In this document: piece by piece, positions 16,142 to 26,156 of the stretch
Numbering within the stretch: the stretch's first letter is position 1
How the letters are laid out: each line of letters opens with the position of its first letter
DNA from: Microcystis aeruginosa FD4
Lineage (GTDB): Bacteria; Cyanobacteriota; Cyanobacteriia; Cyanobacteriales; Microcystaceae
Length of the DNA stretch: 64,000 nucleotides
Direction of reading: 5' to 3'
Assembly: GCF_009792235.1 (NCBI RefSeq)
Contig: NZ_CP046973.1
Coordinates: 186,001-250,000 of the forward strand
Program-made: the position numbers and the translations under genes
The notes under the pieces: model-generated
Told to the model about the DNA's origin: nothing
What the model saw: the letters and a program-made list of their open reading frames with translations, nothing else
The model's database searches: none

Positions 16142-18998
16142 TTAAGTCTTGACGCGAGAGAAGAGATCCACCACAACGTCAAACCCTTCACTCCCCCCAA
16201 TCCACCTTCCCACCACCCACCCCACACGGGAGTATATAAATATTGGGAAGTGCGATTCTGGCTGTGTTGTAGCATGATATGCTACCTCTTTAAGCTCCAA
16301 CCATCTACCTCCTGCTCTCCAACCAACGTGATCGCCAAAACTATCCCATACTTCTGAATTATATCTTTTCGTACCCCCTAGGTCACGGTAAATTTTTGCC
16401 TGTCTCTTAATACCAAATTTCCCTTCGCTGTATTTCACCCAGAGACGGTCAATTTCATCGATTACATCTAGGGATACCCGTCTAAAAAGCTGGTAGAAGT
16501 GATCATAACCTTCTATAACCATCCACTGATACATAATGAAGGCAGTTTCGTAGTCGGCTTTTTTCCAATCCTGTTGCTCTAGGTACTCTTCTAACTTTTG
16601 ATAGATCTGTTCTTGGTTTGCGATAAGATATCCTCTCTGTTTTCTCAGTTCTTTTTCGTAGGCAAGATCGGTTTCTTTGTTATATTGAACCGAGATCATC
16701 TTATCGAATTGTTCTCGAAAGCGATCTGGGTTTTCTGTCTCTGCAAAAGCTAGACGGAAAATCTCTGCCCATCTTTCCTCATTTTCGTTCTCCTTATTTC
16801 CCCAAAGTTCGGTTAAAGTCTTGGCTGCTGTTCCTGCTAAAGCAGAAAGCTTACTTGCATCTTTAGGAAGCTCGATATGGGGGTTAATATGTTTGATGTG
16901 AGAGGCGCGGTAGAGGGTTTCTCTGTCGTCATTGCAGATTACCTCGATCAAGCCTTTATCCTGTCCCTGTTTTATTTTTTTCTGATAGTTGGGAACAGAT
17001 TGACAAACCGCTTCTAAAGCTTCAATAGGAACTGGAATTTCATAGATTAGGCAATTACTAACCACTTTTTCAAGAGCTTCATCCGTCAATAGTTGAGGTT
17101 TTTCTTCTAACCGCCAGACTATCTTATCGCGCCAAGTAACATCGGATTCATTCTCAAATGACCGCAACTTTGTATCTATCTCCCCTGAATTTAAAACCTC
17201 ATTATTGAGCCATTCCAAGAGACGGGGGTTGCCATCAGCAAGGTTTAAAGCTCTTTCTATATAGTTTTTATCAATCTTACCCGAACTAAAATGCTCTAAC
17301 CGCCGCAGTTTCTTTTCTAAATCGGACTCTTTGTATTTGAAAGAGGGTAAAGACTCGAGATGATAAAATTCCTCTAATAGAGGGGAATTGAAGGTATAGC
17401 GCGAGGTAATAATCAGGCGATGGTAGTAATTAGTTTCCTGTATCGCCCCAACTAGAGCTTGTAATAGTTGAGCTACCCCTGCTTTAAAGATATAGTCATC
17501 GCTGGATGAAGGGCATTCCAAGTTCCACTCGAAATCATCAAGAATAAGTAGAAAAGGTTGGTTTAACTGACCAAAAACATCCCTTAAGCGATAGTCTAGC
17601 TCCTCATTAGAATCCAGAAGGATTTGACGTTGTGAACGGTCTAATTTTTTAGCTAGGGTATTAACTAAGCTAGTTTGATCAATTTGTCGCCACCAGACAA
17701 GCTTAGTATAGTCTGGAAGGCGATCGCACAACCGAGCGGCGAGGGTACTTTTCCCGTTACCACCAAAACCTTGCAGAAAAACGCCAACCTTAGAAACTGC
17801 TACAGGATTATCAAAGGGTTTTTTCAGCACTTGCAAGCAATACTGAAGATCACGGCGGCGACCGATAAAAGTTTCCCGTGTGGCTACCCGCAAATATTTC
17901 GTTTCTGGGTCCACAAATTGGTCAACAACGGATACGGGAGGTAAAGGTTTTTTCTGTCCTCTGCTTACCAAAGCTTCTGGGATACTTCCCCGGACATAGA
18001 GGCGTAAACAATGCCAATCCCTCGCCTGATTTTCTAATAATTTCTGATAGGCAAAAGCTAACGACTCGCTTAAAGTAAAGCCTTGAGAAAGCTTTTCGTA
18101 GAGGATGGCCGCCGTGTCAGCAGCTTCCTGATCCCTGACGGGTTGACCCCACCCCAAAACAGTTTTAGCCCCATTTTCTAATAACTTCTCGGCCATCGAA
18201 AGGATCTCATCACCATCGGAGTAGCCTGTCCGACACCCTGATAAAAACAACAGCTTAGGTAAATTAAACTGTAATTCTCTAGCAATATCTTCAGCGCTGG
18301 TATCTTGTCTATCTCCGTATTCCGTCTCGGTAATAAAATAGGGTTTCTGATCCTTGATGGTAGCGTGTCCGCTCAGGTGGATAACATCGAAGTATCCCCT
18401 ATCTTTACTGGCTATCAATTCGCCTAATTCTTTAATACATCCGCTCTCTTCAACGGTTAAAGATAGGGGTTTCCCTCTAGTTGCTTTGAGGATCTTCCCT
18501 TCTTCTGCCTCAAAGTCTAGTATAGGCTCGACACCTCTAGCAGAACTTGCCATGAAAACTACATTTAAGGCTCGATTCCTGCGGGTTGTTGTCCACAGTT
18601 AACAGCCTTTCATTACCGGTTTTCATCCACCGCATAGGAACAATAGCGGGAAGCTTAGACACAAGAAAACCCTGATCATCGTGTAATAATTCCCAGGGTA
18701 GATGGACTAATCCGTTGCTGGTGCTGATAGCCAGAACTATTTTCTCTCCTCGGTGGCTATCTAACTCGTTCTGGAGGATGCGCTCCGTACCATCTAACCA
18801 TCGGTATAAACCTTGTCCTGTTTTGGCGTGGTCTTCCGGTAAACGGGTATAGTAATCGGTGTCAGCCTTTTCACTTAGGTGGTCTATTTCACTCAGGAAT
18901 CTTGTGTAGGTACGAGTCTGGTTAGGGTTGTCCCAGAAAAATCGGAACTCAACGCTGTTGCTACCCCTCTCCTGAAGATCAATATGCAGTATCTTCAT
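16142..18998 (-). pseudogene. CHAT protease-STAND NTPase-GUN4 protein, frameshifted
   Basis: The frame from the ATG at 18998 stops at 18537, and a second frame from the ATG at 18553 runs 803 codons to 16142; one extra base near 18575-18590 explains the break. The first part is the CHAT N-lobe (PWELLHDDQGFLVSKLPAIV). The second holds the CHAT catalytic His (DVIHLSGHAT, residue 63) and Cys (LFLSGCRTG, 107), a STAND NTPase with Walker A GFGGNGKST (262-270) and Walker B FLLILDD (334-340), a long helical region, and a C-terminal GUN4 domain (from KLEEYLEQQDWKKADYETA, with SFGDHVGWR). The shorter frame could still be translated by itself. Its start overlaps the small upstream gene through ATGA. Confidence 0.8.
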
Positions 18999-19315
18999 GA
19001 TTTTTCTTGTTCCAAGAGTTTTTGTAGTTGCTCTAGGGTAGCATCTTTGAGCAGCAGGCGATCGCCGTTTTTGCTCACAATCAACACCCGTTCGATCTTC
19101 GGGGTTTCAGGAGAGTCAATTTTTCGCTTTAATTGGTACAATTTCTCGGCGATGGCGATTGTTCCGCTAATAATGCCGATGATGGTGGCGATAGTGGCAA
19201 GGGTTCCCTCTCTCTCCACTTCAGAGATAACTTCGTAGCTGCCTTGCACCCCTTCCATCTCGACGATATCCTGAGCAACTTTGATAGCATCGGCTCCTTG
19301 AATTTCTATCTGCAT
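18995..19315 (-). CDS. Small EACC1-like protein
   Basis: A 106-residue protein: an N-terminal beta-alpha segment (MQIEIQGADAIKVAQDIVEM), one hydrophobic stretch (about 38-58, TLATIATIIGIISGTIAIAE), and a beta-rich C-terminus (VLIVSKNGDRLLLKDATLEQ). The layout fits the effector-associated constant component 1 (EACC1) described next to CHAT and caspase-type effectors in bacterial conflict systems. It overlaps the CHAT gene by four bases (ATGA), so the two are one operon. Its molecular role is unknown; a recruiting or sensing adaptor at the membrane would be an inference. Confidence 0.65.
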   Translation of the reverse strand: MQIEIQGADAIKVAQDIVEMEGVQGSYEVISEVEREGTLATIATIIGIISGTIAIAEKLYQLKRKIDSPETPKIERVLIVSKNGDRLLLKDATLEQLQKLLEQEKS

Positions 19316-19351
19316 CAGTTTTGTTCCTCCCGTAAGTACCCAAGCAAAATG

Positions 19352-19434
19352 ATACTAAATCCGTTTATTAAAAACTGATTATCTATTCCCCCTTTTGCCT
19401 GTCCTGATATCTAGCCTATACTCAACGAATTTAG
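19352..19434. repeat. Short MITE-like repeat, copy A
   Basis: ATACTAAATCC, then TTATTAAAAACTGATTAT and an inverted AATTTAG end, match the inverted complement of 59446-59551 across nearly the whole length (copy A is shorter). Terminal ATACTAAATCC boxes form an inverted repeat in the other copy. Confidence 0.7.
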
Positions 19435-19543
19435 CACGAAACCCAACCAATGTCCTATTATCAAATAATTATAAATGATTTTGCCTGGTTATTGGATGGG
19501 GTGTTGGGTAACAGTCGTCAACCCAACCTACCTTCCGCGCTTT

Positions 19544-20266
19544 CTAGCTGTCGGTTCTAAGAGTTAGATTACCAAGTACAAGCTGAGCTAAGTCATCAGC
19601 TTTCTTTGATTGTTCTGCCGCCAATGTCCTTAGCGTAAACTCTTGTTCGACAGCATCTCCAATTTGTGTTTGAATCTCTTCTGGGGGAACAATTATTTGT
19701 AATTCTAGTAATCTAGACGGGCTAATTCTCTGTCGCCCCGTTGCACCAGTAACGTTTGCTGTCGCTTGTCGGGTAAAATGATCAGAACGTAAAGCCCGAA
19801 AAAGGTAATAAAGATTAATCTCGGCTTGTGATTTTTTTCGCAAAACAATAAATTCAGTTGAAGCTACTGCGTTAGTTACATCTTGGGTTACTAGCGCAAT
19901 CTTTTTGTTGGCCAAGCTGGGCATGATCTTGGCGAAGAGAATGTCATTCTTTTGAAAGCGATGTTTTGTGCTTCCAATCTCATTTCCTTGATTAAGTTTA
20001 AGAGTTAATATATAGCCATAAATATCATCTACTTCTCGTAAATCTATATATTCAAATATTTGACCAGCATATCTACTAGAGCGTGGATTAACGCTTCTTG
20101 ATACAACATCTACAAAGTTTCCTAAAGGCTGCTGTTCAAACTCACCTATTTGCTCATGCAAATATTGTGTATAAGCTGCACCAGCATCAACTGTATCGAT
20201 ACTACGGGCTGATTCTTCAGTGATTGTTAATATTAAAGGGTCTGGTTTAATTAACTCGATAGTCAT
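19544..20266 (-). CDS. Restriction specificity (S) subunit, single recognition domain
   Basis: A 240-residue HsdS-like protein with one target recognition domain (about 40-200): GNFVDVVSRSVNP, KHRFQKNDILFAKIMPSLAN and GATGRQRISPSRLLELQIIVPP. This is followed by a helical end (QTQIGDAVEQEFTLRTLAAE). Classical HsdS has two recognition domains and about 400 residues, so this is a half-length subunit, which would have to dimerise or give an asymmetric site. The ATG at 20266 overlaps the end of the methylase gene by four bases, so the two are coupled. Confidence 0.85.
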   Translation of the reverse strand: MTIELIKPDPLILTITEESARSIDTVDAGAAYTQYLHEQIGEFEQQPLGNFVDVVSRSVNPRSSRYAGQIFEYIDLREVDDIYGYILTLKLNQGNEIGSTKHRFQKNDILFAKIMPSLANKKIALVTQDVTNAVASTEFIVLRKKSQAEINLYYLFRALRSDHFTRQATANVTGATGRQRISPSRLLELQIIVPPEEIQTQIGDAVEQEFTLRTLAAEQSKKADDLAQLVLGNLTLRTDS

Positions 20267-22029
20267 TGCAGTTCTAGTTTTACTCTATGATAGGCTTCCG
20301 CGATAACAGGTAAATCATTGAGATCAGTTTCTCTATAATATTTTGAGGTAATGTCATAGCCAACGTGTTCTGCTTGTGCTAAAAAACGCTTTTTATTGTC
20401 TCCAGTAGTCTTCTTGAGATACAAAACACAGGTTCTAGCATTAGACCCCCCAAACGGCTTAAATGATCCGACGGGTAAGCTTATACAACCATGAATATGT
20501 GTACGAGATTTCACAAAGTTGCGAACTTCAGTCTCGGAAACTCCGCTGGCAACACCATGGGGCAAAATAACTAGCAAACGTCCAGTTTCAGGCTTTAATA
20601 GTCGAATTGCTCTCTCAAGAACCAAATAGTCTGAACCTTGAGCAGCTTTACCTAGTCCTAGATAATACCGGTTTAAAGTAGCAGAATCTTCATAGGGTAT
20701 ATTGAACGGGGGATTAATGAGAATTACATCAAACATTGCTGCGTTATTTTGCTCAATATTTAAAAAATCAGTTCTGCGTCCATCTGTATTCTCAAAAACA
20801 TCTTCTCTAATTGAATCTCCTGTATAAATATGTTCATAGCCATCACCATGTAAAATCATATTTATTCGACATAAAGTGGCTAACCGAGGATTTATCTCAA
20901 TTCCCCATAGATTATTCGTGACAAGATTACTAACTAAATGATCTTTTTCATCTTGGCTAGAATCAAGAAATCGAATTTTTTTGCGGACATTAATAAACGC
21001 TCTAATAAGAAAGCCACCACTTCCGCATGATAAATCAAGGACTTTTTCTCCAATTTTTATATCAGCTATCTCAACCATGAACTCAACTAATTGTCTTGGG
21101 GTTAAATACTGTCCTAAGTCCCCTCGGAGTGTTCCAGTAAGAAAGGCCTCATAAACAGAACCAACTACATCTCCTCCTGCTCCAGCCAAGCCAAGTGGCG
21201 TCTTAAAACCATAAAGACCAAAAGGCTCTAATTCACGAACAATTTTTTCAACAGTTTCGTTGCTTCTAATTTGAATTTGAGTTCCCGTAGGGAATACATT
21301 AAAAGTCTGTTTTGCGTCAGTAAACATTTGCTGTAAAGCAGCTAGAGGTCCACTGCCAAGAAGCCAGGAAGATGTAAAGCGATTGGGTGCAAAGCCTTCA
21401 GCATCTCTTTTCTCTTCGTTAAACTTACAAGTGAGAATTTTAGTTAGCTCATCAAATGCAGACTCGGCAATGAGTCCTTCTTTAGCTAACTCTTTTCGAC
21501 ATTCCCTAAATGCTATTTCTAAGTCACCTTTATTTTCAATAGTTACTAAAAGTCGCTCAGCAGCTTGTCGCTTTTCCAATTGAACTACATTGCTAGAGAC
21601 AGTAAGTATTGTGCTTTCAAGCTCTTGCGGTTCAGGAACGGATTCTAATCCGCCAATATCGTCTCTATCCAAATAATAAATCTCCCAATCACGTCCATTA
21701 GTCAGAACTGCAATTGGTGTAGATGGTTCAAGAAGTTGAGCATAGGAAAGCACTTGGTTAACATCCTCCTCGCTCAATCGATGCTGAATACGCTTGGTTT
21801 CAACCACAAGAGCCGGACGTTCCCCAATATAAACAACGATATCAGCTTGCTTTCTAAATCTATGTCCTGAAGTTCCAGTGATTGAGACTTTTCGACGTAT
21901 CTGGTTCCTGTCGTAACCAAGCCTCATTATGAAAGGGATAACAACATTCTCAGCACAGTCGTCCTCAGAGTTCAACGGTGGTGCTTTGCGAAAAATGTCA
22001 TCTAAGATAGCCTGTTTATTCAACGGCAT
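20263..22029 (-). CDS. Fused nuclease (HSDR_N)-N6-adenine methylase
   Basis: A 588-residue protein. Residues 1-150 resemble the HsdR N-terminal PD-(D/E)XK nuclease: ADIVVYIGERPALVVETKR (62-80, D63 and the VETK motif). From about 270 it is an N6-adenine methylase with SAM motif VLDLSCGSGGF (330-340) and catalytic NPPF (439-442). There is no helicase/translocase domain and no separate HsdR gene in the window, so the arrangement is more like a BcgI-type or type IIG enzyme with its S subunit than a classical type I system. Whether the PD-(D/E)XK part cuts DNA is not shown. Confidence 0.88.
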   Translation of the reverse strand: MPLNKQAILDDIFRKAPPLNSEDDCAENVVIPFIMRLGYDRNQIRRKVSITGTSGHRFRKQADIVVYIGERPALVVETKRIQHRLSEEDVNQVLSYAQLLEPSTPIAVLTNGRDWEIYYLDRDDIGGLESVPEPQELESTILTVSSNVVQLEKRQAAERLLVTIENKGDLEIAFRECRKELAKEGLIAESAFDELTKILTCKFNEEKRDAEGFAPNRFTSSWLLGSGPLAALQQMFTDAKQTFNVFPTGTQIQIRSNETVEKIVRELEPFGLYGFKTPLGLAGAGGDVVGSVYEAFLTGTLRGDLGQYLTPRQLVEFMVEIADIKIGEKVLDLSCGSGGFLIRAFINVRKKIRFLDSSQDEKDHLVSNLVTNNLWGIEINPRLATLCRINMILHGDGYEHIYTGDSIREDVFENTDGRRTDFLNIEQNNAAMFDVILINPPFNIPYEDSATLNRYYLGLGKAAQGSDYLVLERAIRLLKPETGRLLVILPHGVASGVSETEVRNFVKSRTHIHGCISLPVGSFKPFGGSNARTCVLYLKKTTGDNKKRFLAQAEHVGYDITSKYYRETDLNDLPVIAEAYHRVKLELQ

Positions 22030-22241
22030 AATAATCTATACACCTATGGGTTACACGATTACTAAGCCTACTGCAAACCAGAGCAGTAGGTAAATAGATT
22101 AAACCGTTGCGTTGCTGTTACAGGCAATACTACTATTGACCAGCTTAGTTGGGGAAAAAATCTCAATTACCATCAATGGTTGACCTAAGAAAATATTTCA
22201 GTCTCTCCGTCGGGAAATAACCTATTAGAGACTGAAAAATC

Positions 22242-22472
22242 TTAGTCATTCCATTCCCCTTTGGGGGGTACGGGGGGATTGCGTCGAAGATGACGGGTTA
22301 AGTCTTCATCCGGTTGTTTCTCTCCTCTTAGCCACTGTTTAATCGCTGTTTCGATAATGCGACTAGGATCGTTAGTCAGGTGTTTAATCTGGTCTAAAAC
22401 TTCCGAGTCAAGGTGAATAGCGATTTCAACTTTCTCCGCCGTGCGCTGAGTCGGTGTAGCATTGTCGTTCAT
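22242..22472 (-). CDS. Ribbon-helix-helix-type small protein
   Basis: A 76-residue protein with VEIAIHLDSEVLDQIKHLT then PSRIIETAIKQWLRG, the strand-helix-helix pattern of Arc/MetJ/CopG-type DNA-binding antitoxins. The tail (RRNPPVPPKGEWND) is basic then acidic. No toxin gene is recognised beside it; an unidentified short open frame lies directly upstream. It may be an orphan antitoxin or a regulator. Confidence 0.65.
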   Translation of the reverse strand: MNDNATPTQRTAEKVEIAIHLDSEVLDQIKHLTNDPSRIIETAIKQWLRGEKQPDEDLTRHLRRNPPVPPKGEWND

Positions 22473-22480
22473 AAGCTCTA

Positions 22481-22699
22481 TTAATGATTGCTATCTATCA
22501 TTCTACCCGTCAGTCGAGGATTCTCATCCAAGAGTTTATCTATGGTAATCCGATTTGGACAAATCATACAGCCTTTCCTTAGCCATTGCCCTTTCCCTGA
22601 TTTGGTCACCATAATCAAGCCTACCATAGTTTCCGGTGGATGCCGAGAGGGGAAGCTAAGGTTGAAACCATGACTATACTTGCAGTTTAGCTTTTTTTA
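22481..22699 (-). pseudogene. Unrecognised coding remnant upstream of the RHH gene
   Basis: The minus-strand frame ending with TAA at 22481-22483 reads HPPETMVGLIMVTKSGKGQW and then LRKGCMICPNRITIDKLLDE. An internal ATG at 22627 would give a 48-residue protein ending 8 bases before the RHH gene. The frame continues upstream without a start as far as the IS200/IS605-like element at about 22719. I do not recognise the family; it may be the truncated end of a gene cut by that element. Confidence 0.3.
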
Positions 22700-22718
22700 T
22701 CTTTACCGAAAAATTGGG

Positions 22719-23078
22719 TTTAAAGCCTCGCCCTTTTAGGACGGCTTTGTGTTAAACTGATTGGTAAGCGGAAAATCAGATGTGTAGTCGTGACACGCGA
22801 ACTGACCGTTGGACAAAAGCTAGTGTCACCAACCCATTTCGGGTTGCCCCAATACCTCACTGCTCTAATCAAAAAAAGTACGGCATAGGTGGGAGATAAA
22901 AAAAATTAAATAGGGTAGGGCATACCCGAATTTACGCTTGGGGAGTAGTCCCTAAGAGTGCTTGCCTTGTAGGTGTAGTCGGACTAGACATGAAGCTGTA
23001 AGACCAAAATTAGCTTTGCTAGTAGAGGCAGGATTCAGCCCAAGAATCTCCGCACTTTTAGGGCGGAGAGTGTCAAAA
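22719..23078. mobile_element. tnpB-less IS200/IS605 derivative with omegaRNA-like end
   Basis: The left end has a hairpin (AAAGCCTCGCCC, loop TTTTAGG, then ACGGCTTT) followed by TGTGTTAAA. The right end has CTCCGCAC, loop TTTTAGG, GCGGAG and TGTCAAAAA. Between them are no tnpA or tnpB frames, only about 360 bases with further hairpin potential (for example CACCAACCCATTTCGGGTTG near 22827-22846). The segment before the right hairpin (GGCAGGATTCAGCCCAAGAA) resembles the transposon right ends that give TnpB guide RNAs in cyanobacteria. It ends about 30 bases before the lepA start, so it forms that gene's leader. Confidence 0.55.
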
Positions 23079-23108
23079 ACCCCTGACTTTTGCCAGCAGT
23101 GAACCACG

Positions 23109-24919
23109 ATGACTGACGTTCCCGTTTCTCGCATTCGCAATTTTTCCATCATCGCTCATATCGATCATGGTAAATCAACTCTCGCTGATCGCCTCCTGCA
23201 AATTACGGGAACCGTAGCCCAACGGGAGATGAAAGAACAATTTCTCGATAATATGGACTTGGAACGGGAACGAGGTATCACCATCAAGTTACAAGCGGCA
23301 CGCATGGATTATACCGCTAAGGATGGTCAAAAATACGTTCTCAATCTGATTGACACCCCCGGCCATGTGGATTTTCCTACGAGGTTTCTCGGTCTCTAGC
23401 GGCGTGCGAGGGAGCTTTATTAGTTGTGGATGCGTCCCAAGGAGTGGAGGCGCAAACTTTAGCCAATGTTTACCTAGCACTGGAAAATAACCTCGAAATT
23501 ATCCCAGTTTTAAATAAAATCGACCTACCCAGTGCCGAACCGGAACGGGTCGCGGCGGAAATCGAGGAAGTGGTGGGTTTAGACTGTAGTGAGGCGATTC
23601 GGGCCTCGGCTAAGGCTGGGATCGGTATTAATGATATTCTAGAGTCGATCGTCCAATTAGTTCCCCCTCCCCAAGATACCCTCGAAGAACCCTTCCGAGC
23701 TTTAATTTTTGATAGTTATTACGACGCTTATCGAGGGGTAATTGTCTATTTCCGCGTCATGGATGGTCGGGTGAAAAAGGGCGATAAAATTCGTTTTATG
23801 GCTTCTGGTAAAGAATTTGTGATCGATGAACTGGGAGTTTTATCACCGCAACAGGTACAGGTAAATGAACTGCACGCGGGAGAAGTGGGTTATCTGGCAG
23901 CTGCGATTAAAACCGTCGCCGATGCCCGGGTGGGTGATACGATTACTCTAACCGCTAAACCAGCACAAGAGCCTTTACCCGGTTATACGGAAGCAAAACC
24001 GATGGTTTTCTGCGGATTATTCCCCACCGATGCTGATCAGTATGCCGATCTCAAAGATGCGCTGGAAAAGTTAAAATTAAACGATGCAGCTCTATCCTAC
24101 GAACCGGAAACTTCTAGCGCCATGGGTTTTGGTTTCCGTTGCGGTTTTTTGGGATTACTGCACATGGAAATTGTCCAGGAAAGACTAGAAAGGGAATATA
24201 ACTTAGATTTAATTACCACCGCTCCCTCGGTAGTTTATCAGGTCACTACCACCGATGGGGAAATTGTCGAAGTGGATAATCCTAGTTTGTTACCTTCCCC
24301 ACAAAAACGGGAAAAAATTGAGGAACCTTATATCCAAGTGGAAATGATTACTCCGGAAACCTATGTAGGCGCTTTGATGGAATTATGTCAAAGTCGTCGG
24401 GGAGTTTTCAAGGATATGCGTTATTTTACTAAAACTCGCACCGCTTTGATTTATGAGTTACCTTTAGCAGAAGTGGTGACGGACTTTTTCGATCAATTAA
24501 AATCTCGATCCCGCGGTTACGCTAGTATGGAATATCAATTAATTGGCTATCGGGAAAATGAGCTAGTTAAATTAGATATTATGGTCAATGGTGATCCCGT
24601 TGATGCTTTAGCGATGATCGTTCACCGGGATAAAGCTTATTATGTTGGTCGCGCTTTAACCGAAAAGTTAAAAGAATTGATTCCCCGGCATCAATTTAAG
24701 GTTCCCATTCAAGCAGCTATTGGTTCTAAAATTATCGCTAGTGAACATATTCCCGCTTTAAGAAAGGATGTCTTAGCTAAGTGTTATGGTGGTGATATTA
24801 GCCGCAAGAAAAAGCTGTTAGACAAGCAAGCAAAAGGGAAGAAACGGATGAAAGCGATCGGAACTGTTGATGTCCCCCAGGAAGCATTTATGGCAGTCCT
24901 AAAACTCGATCCGCAGTAA
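23109..24919 (+). pseudogene. lepA: Translation elongation factor 4, one-base frameshift
   Basis: LepA/EF4 back-translocates stalled ribosomes and is about 600 residues in bacteria. The first frame starts at the ATG at 23109 (RNFSIIAHIDHGKSTLADRL, G1) and includes the G2/G3 region up to DTPGHVDF, then runs out at 23399. The second frame resumes with SRSLAACEGALLVVDASQGV and continues to 24919 with NKIDLPS (G4) and the LepA C-terminal domain. The break is in GATTTTCC, where a fifth T restores the usual DFSYEVSRSL reading. It is therefore a single deletion in a T-run: a pseudogene, a slippage site, or a sequencing error. A terminator follows directly. Confidence 0.93.
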
Positions 24920-24926
24920 CGTCTAG

Positions 24927-24952
24927 GGGTGAGGATTAACTCACCCTTTTTA
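24927..24952 (+). terminator. Rho-independent terminator after lepA
   Basis: GGGTGAG, a six-base loop and CTCACCC form a perfect 7-bp stem followed by TTTTTAGTTTT. It lies 8 bases after the lepA stop and separates lepA from the AAA/TOPRIM pair. Confidence 0.88.
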
Positions 24953-24974
24953 GTTTTAGCAGAGGGGAATTATT

Positions 24975-26153
24975 ATGAAACTTTTGAGATTATCCTATCA
25001 AGATTTAGCCTCTGGATTAAGTATAGATTCTTGCGAGTTTTTTCCAGATTTGAATTTATTAGTTGGTATCTCAGGTGCAGGAAAAACCTCGATTTTAAAG
25101 GCTATTAGTAATTTAAAAAGAATCGCTAACGGTGAGTCTATAAATGGGGTGAAATGGGATGTAGAATTTTTAACAACCGCTCATATTCGTTATCATTGGT
25201 TGGGTGAATTTGAGGTTAAAAAAGCCCGTTCTCTCATCAAGATTGAAGAAGATGAAGTCAATAGTAATGACGGCGAAAATAAGGTTAGTATAATTAGTGA
25301 AACTCTTTTAAAAGATCAAGAGATTTTGATCGAAAGAAACCAAGAGGTAATTGAGTTTAAAAATTCAAAGACACCAAAACTACCATCTTATTTAAGCTGT
25401 ATAGAGCTTTTCAATCAAGAAGAAGATGTTTTCCCTGTTCGACAGGAATTTAACAAAATGATTTTCAATCCACTTAAGTTTAATATCTCATATTCAACAT
25501 TTGGTAAAATCCTTAGAAACTACGAATATGCCGAATATAACTCTCTCTCTGAATTACAATCGAGTCAACTTCCTATTTCCGACAAACTACTAATAACTTA
25601 TCAAAAATATCCTGATATGTTCGAGATAATAAAGAGAAAGTTTTTAGATATTTTCCCTCAAGTTGAAGATTTAAAAATAGAATCTTTAGAACCATCCGAA
25701 CTAGGTGATCTGTTTGTTTCATTAACTCGAAGTTCTTCCCTTAAAAACCGAGCTTTCATACAAATAAAAGAAAAAAACTCTCATGTCTGGATTTTAGAAC
25801 CAAATATCTCCTCTGGAATGATAAAAAGCCTGATGTTCTTAGCAACGATCGAATTATCTGCTGCTGGCAGCGTTATATTAATCGATGAATTTGAAAATAG
25901 TTTGGGGGTTAACTGTTTGGATAGTTTAACAGAAGGTCTATTAGTTAATTATCGAGATTTACAGTTTATTATTACCAGTCATCATCCTTATATAATTAAT
26001 AATATCAGTCCTGCCTATTGGAAAATCGTCACTCGTAAAGGAGGAGTAATTCAGGTAAACAATGCGGTCGATTTTCATATTTCTAAAACTCGACAAAAAG
26101 CCTTTATTGATCTTATCAATGTCTTAGAAGAATTTCCTCAAGGAATTAGTTAA
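24975..26153 (+). CDS. AAA/ABC-type ATPase of a two-gene defence-like pair
   Basis: A 392-residue ATPase of the RecF/OLD-like group. Walker A is GISGAGKTS (31-39), Walker B is VILIDEFENS (about 299-308), and the switch region is ITSHHPYIINNI (about 332-343). The middle is charged and presumably helical. The ATG at 24975 follows an AGAGGGGA ribosome site. It is followed three bases later by a TOPRIM-like gene, and such ATPase-TOPRIM pairs are frequent in anti-phage systems (OLD/Gabija, PARIS type). Which known system, if any, it matches cannot be decided here. Confidence 0.82.
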   Translation: MKLLRLSYQDLASGLSIDSCEFFPDLNLLVGISGAGKTSILKAISNLKRIANGESINGVKWDVEFLTTAHIRYHWLGEFEVKKARSLIKIEEDEVNSNDGENKVSIISETLLKDQEILIERNQEVIEFKNSKTPKLPSYLSCIELFNQEEDVFPVRQEFNKMIFNPLKFNISYSTFGKILRNYEYAEYNSLSELQSSQLPISDKLLITYQKYPDMFEIIKRKFLDIFPQVEDLKIESLEPSELGDLFVSLTRSSSLKNRAFIQIKEKNSHVWILEPNISSGMIKSLMFLATIELSAAGSVILIDEFENSLGVNCLDSLTEGLLVNYRDLQFIITSHHPYIINNISPAYWKIVTRKGGVIQVNNAVDFHISKTRQKAFIDLINVLEEFPQGIS

Positions 26154-26156
26154 TCG

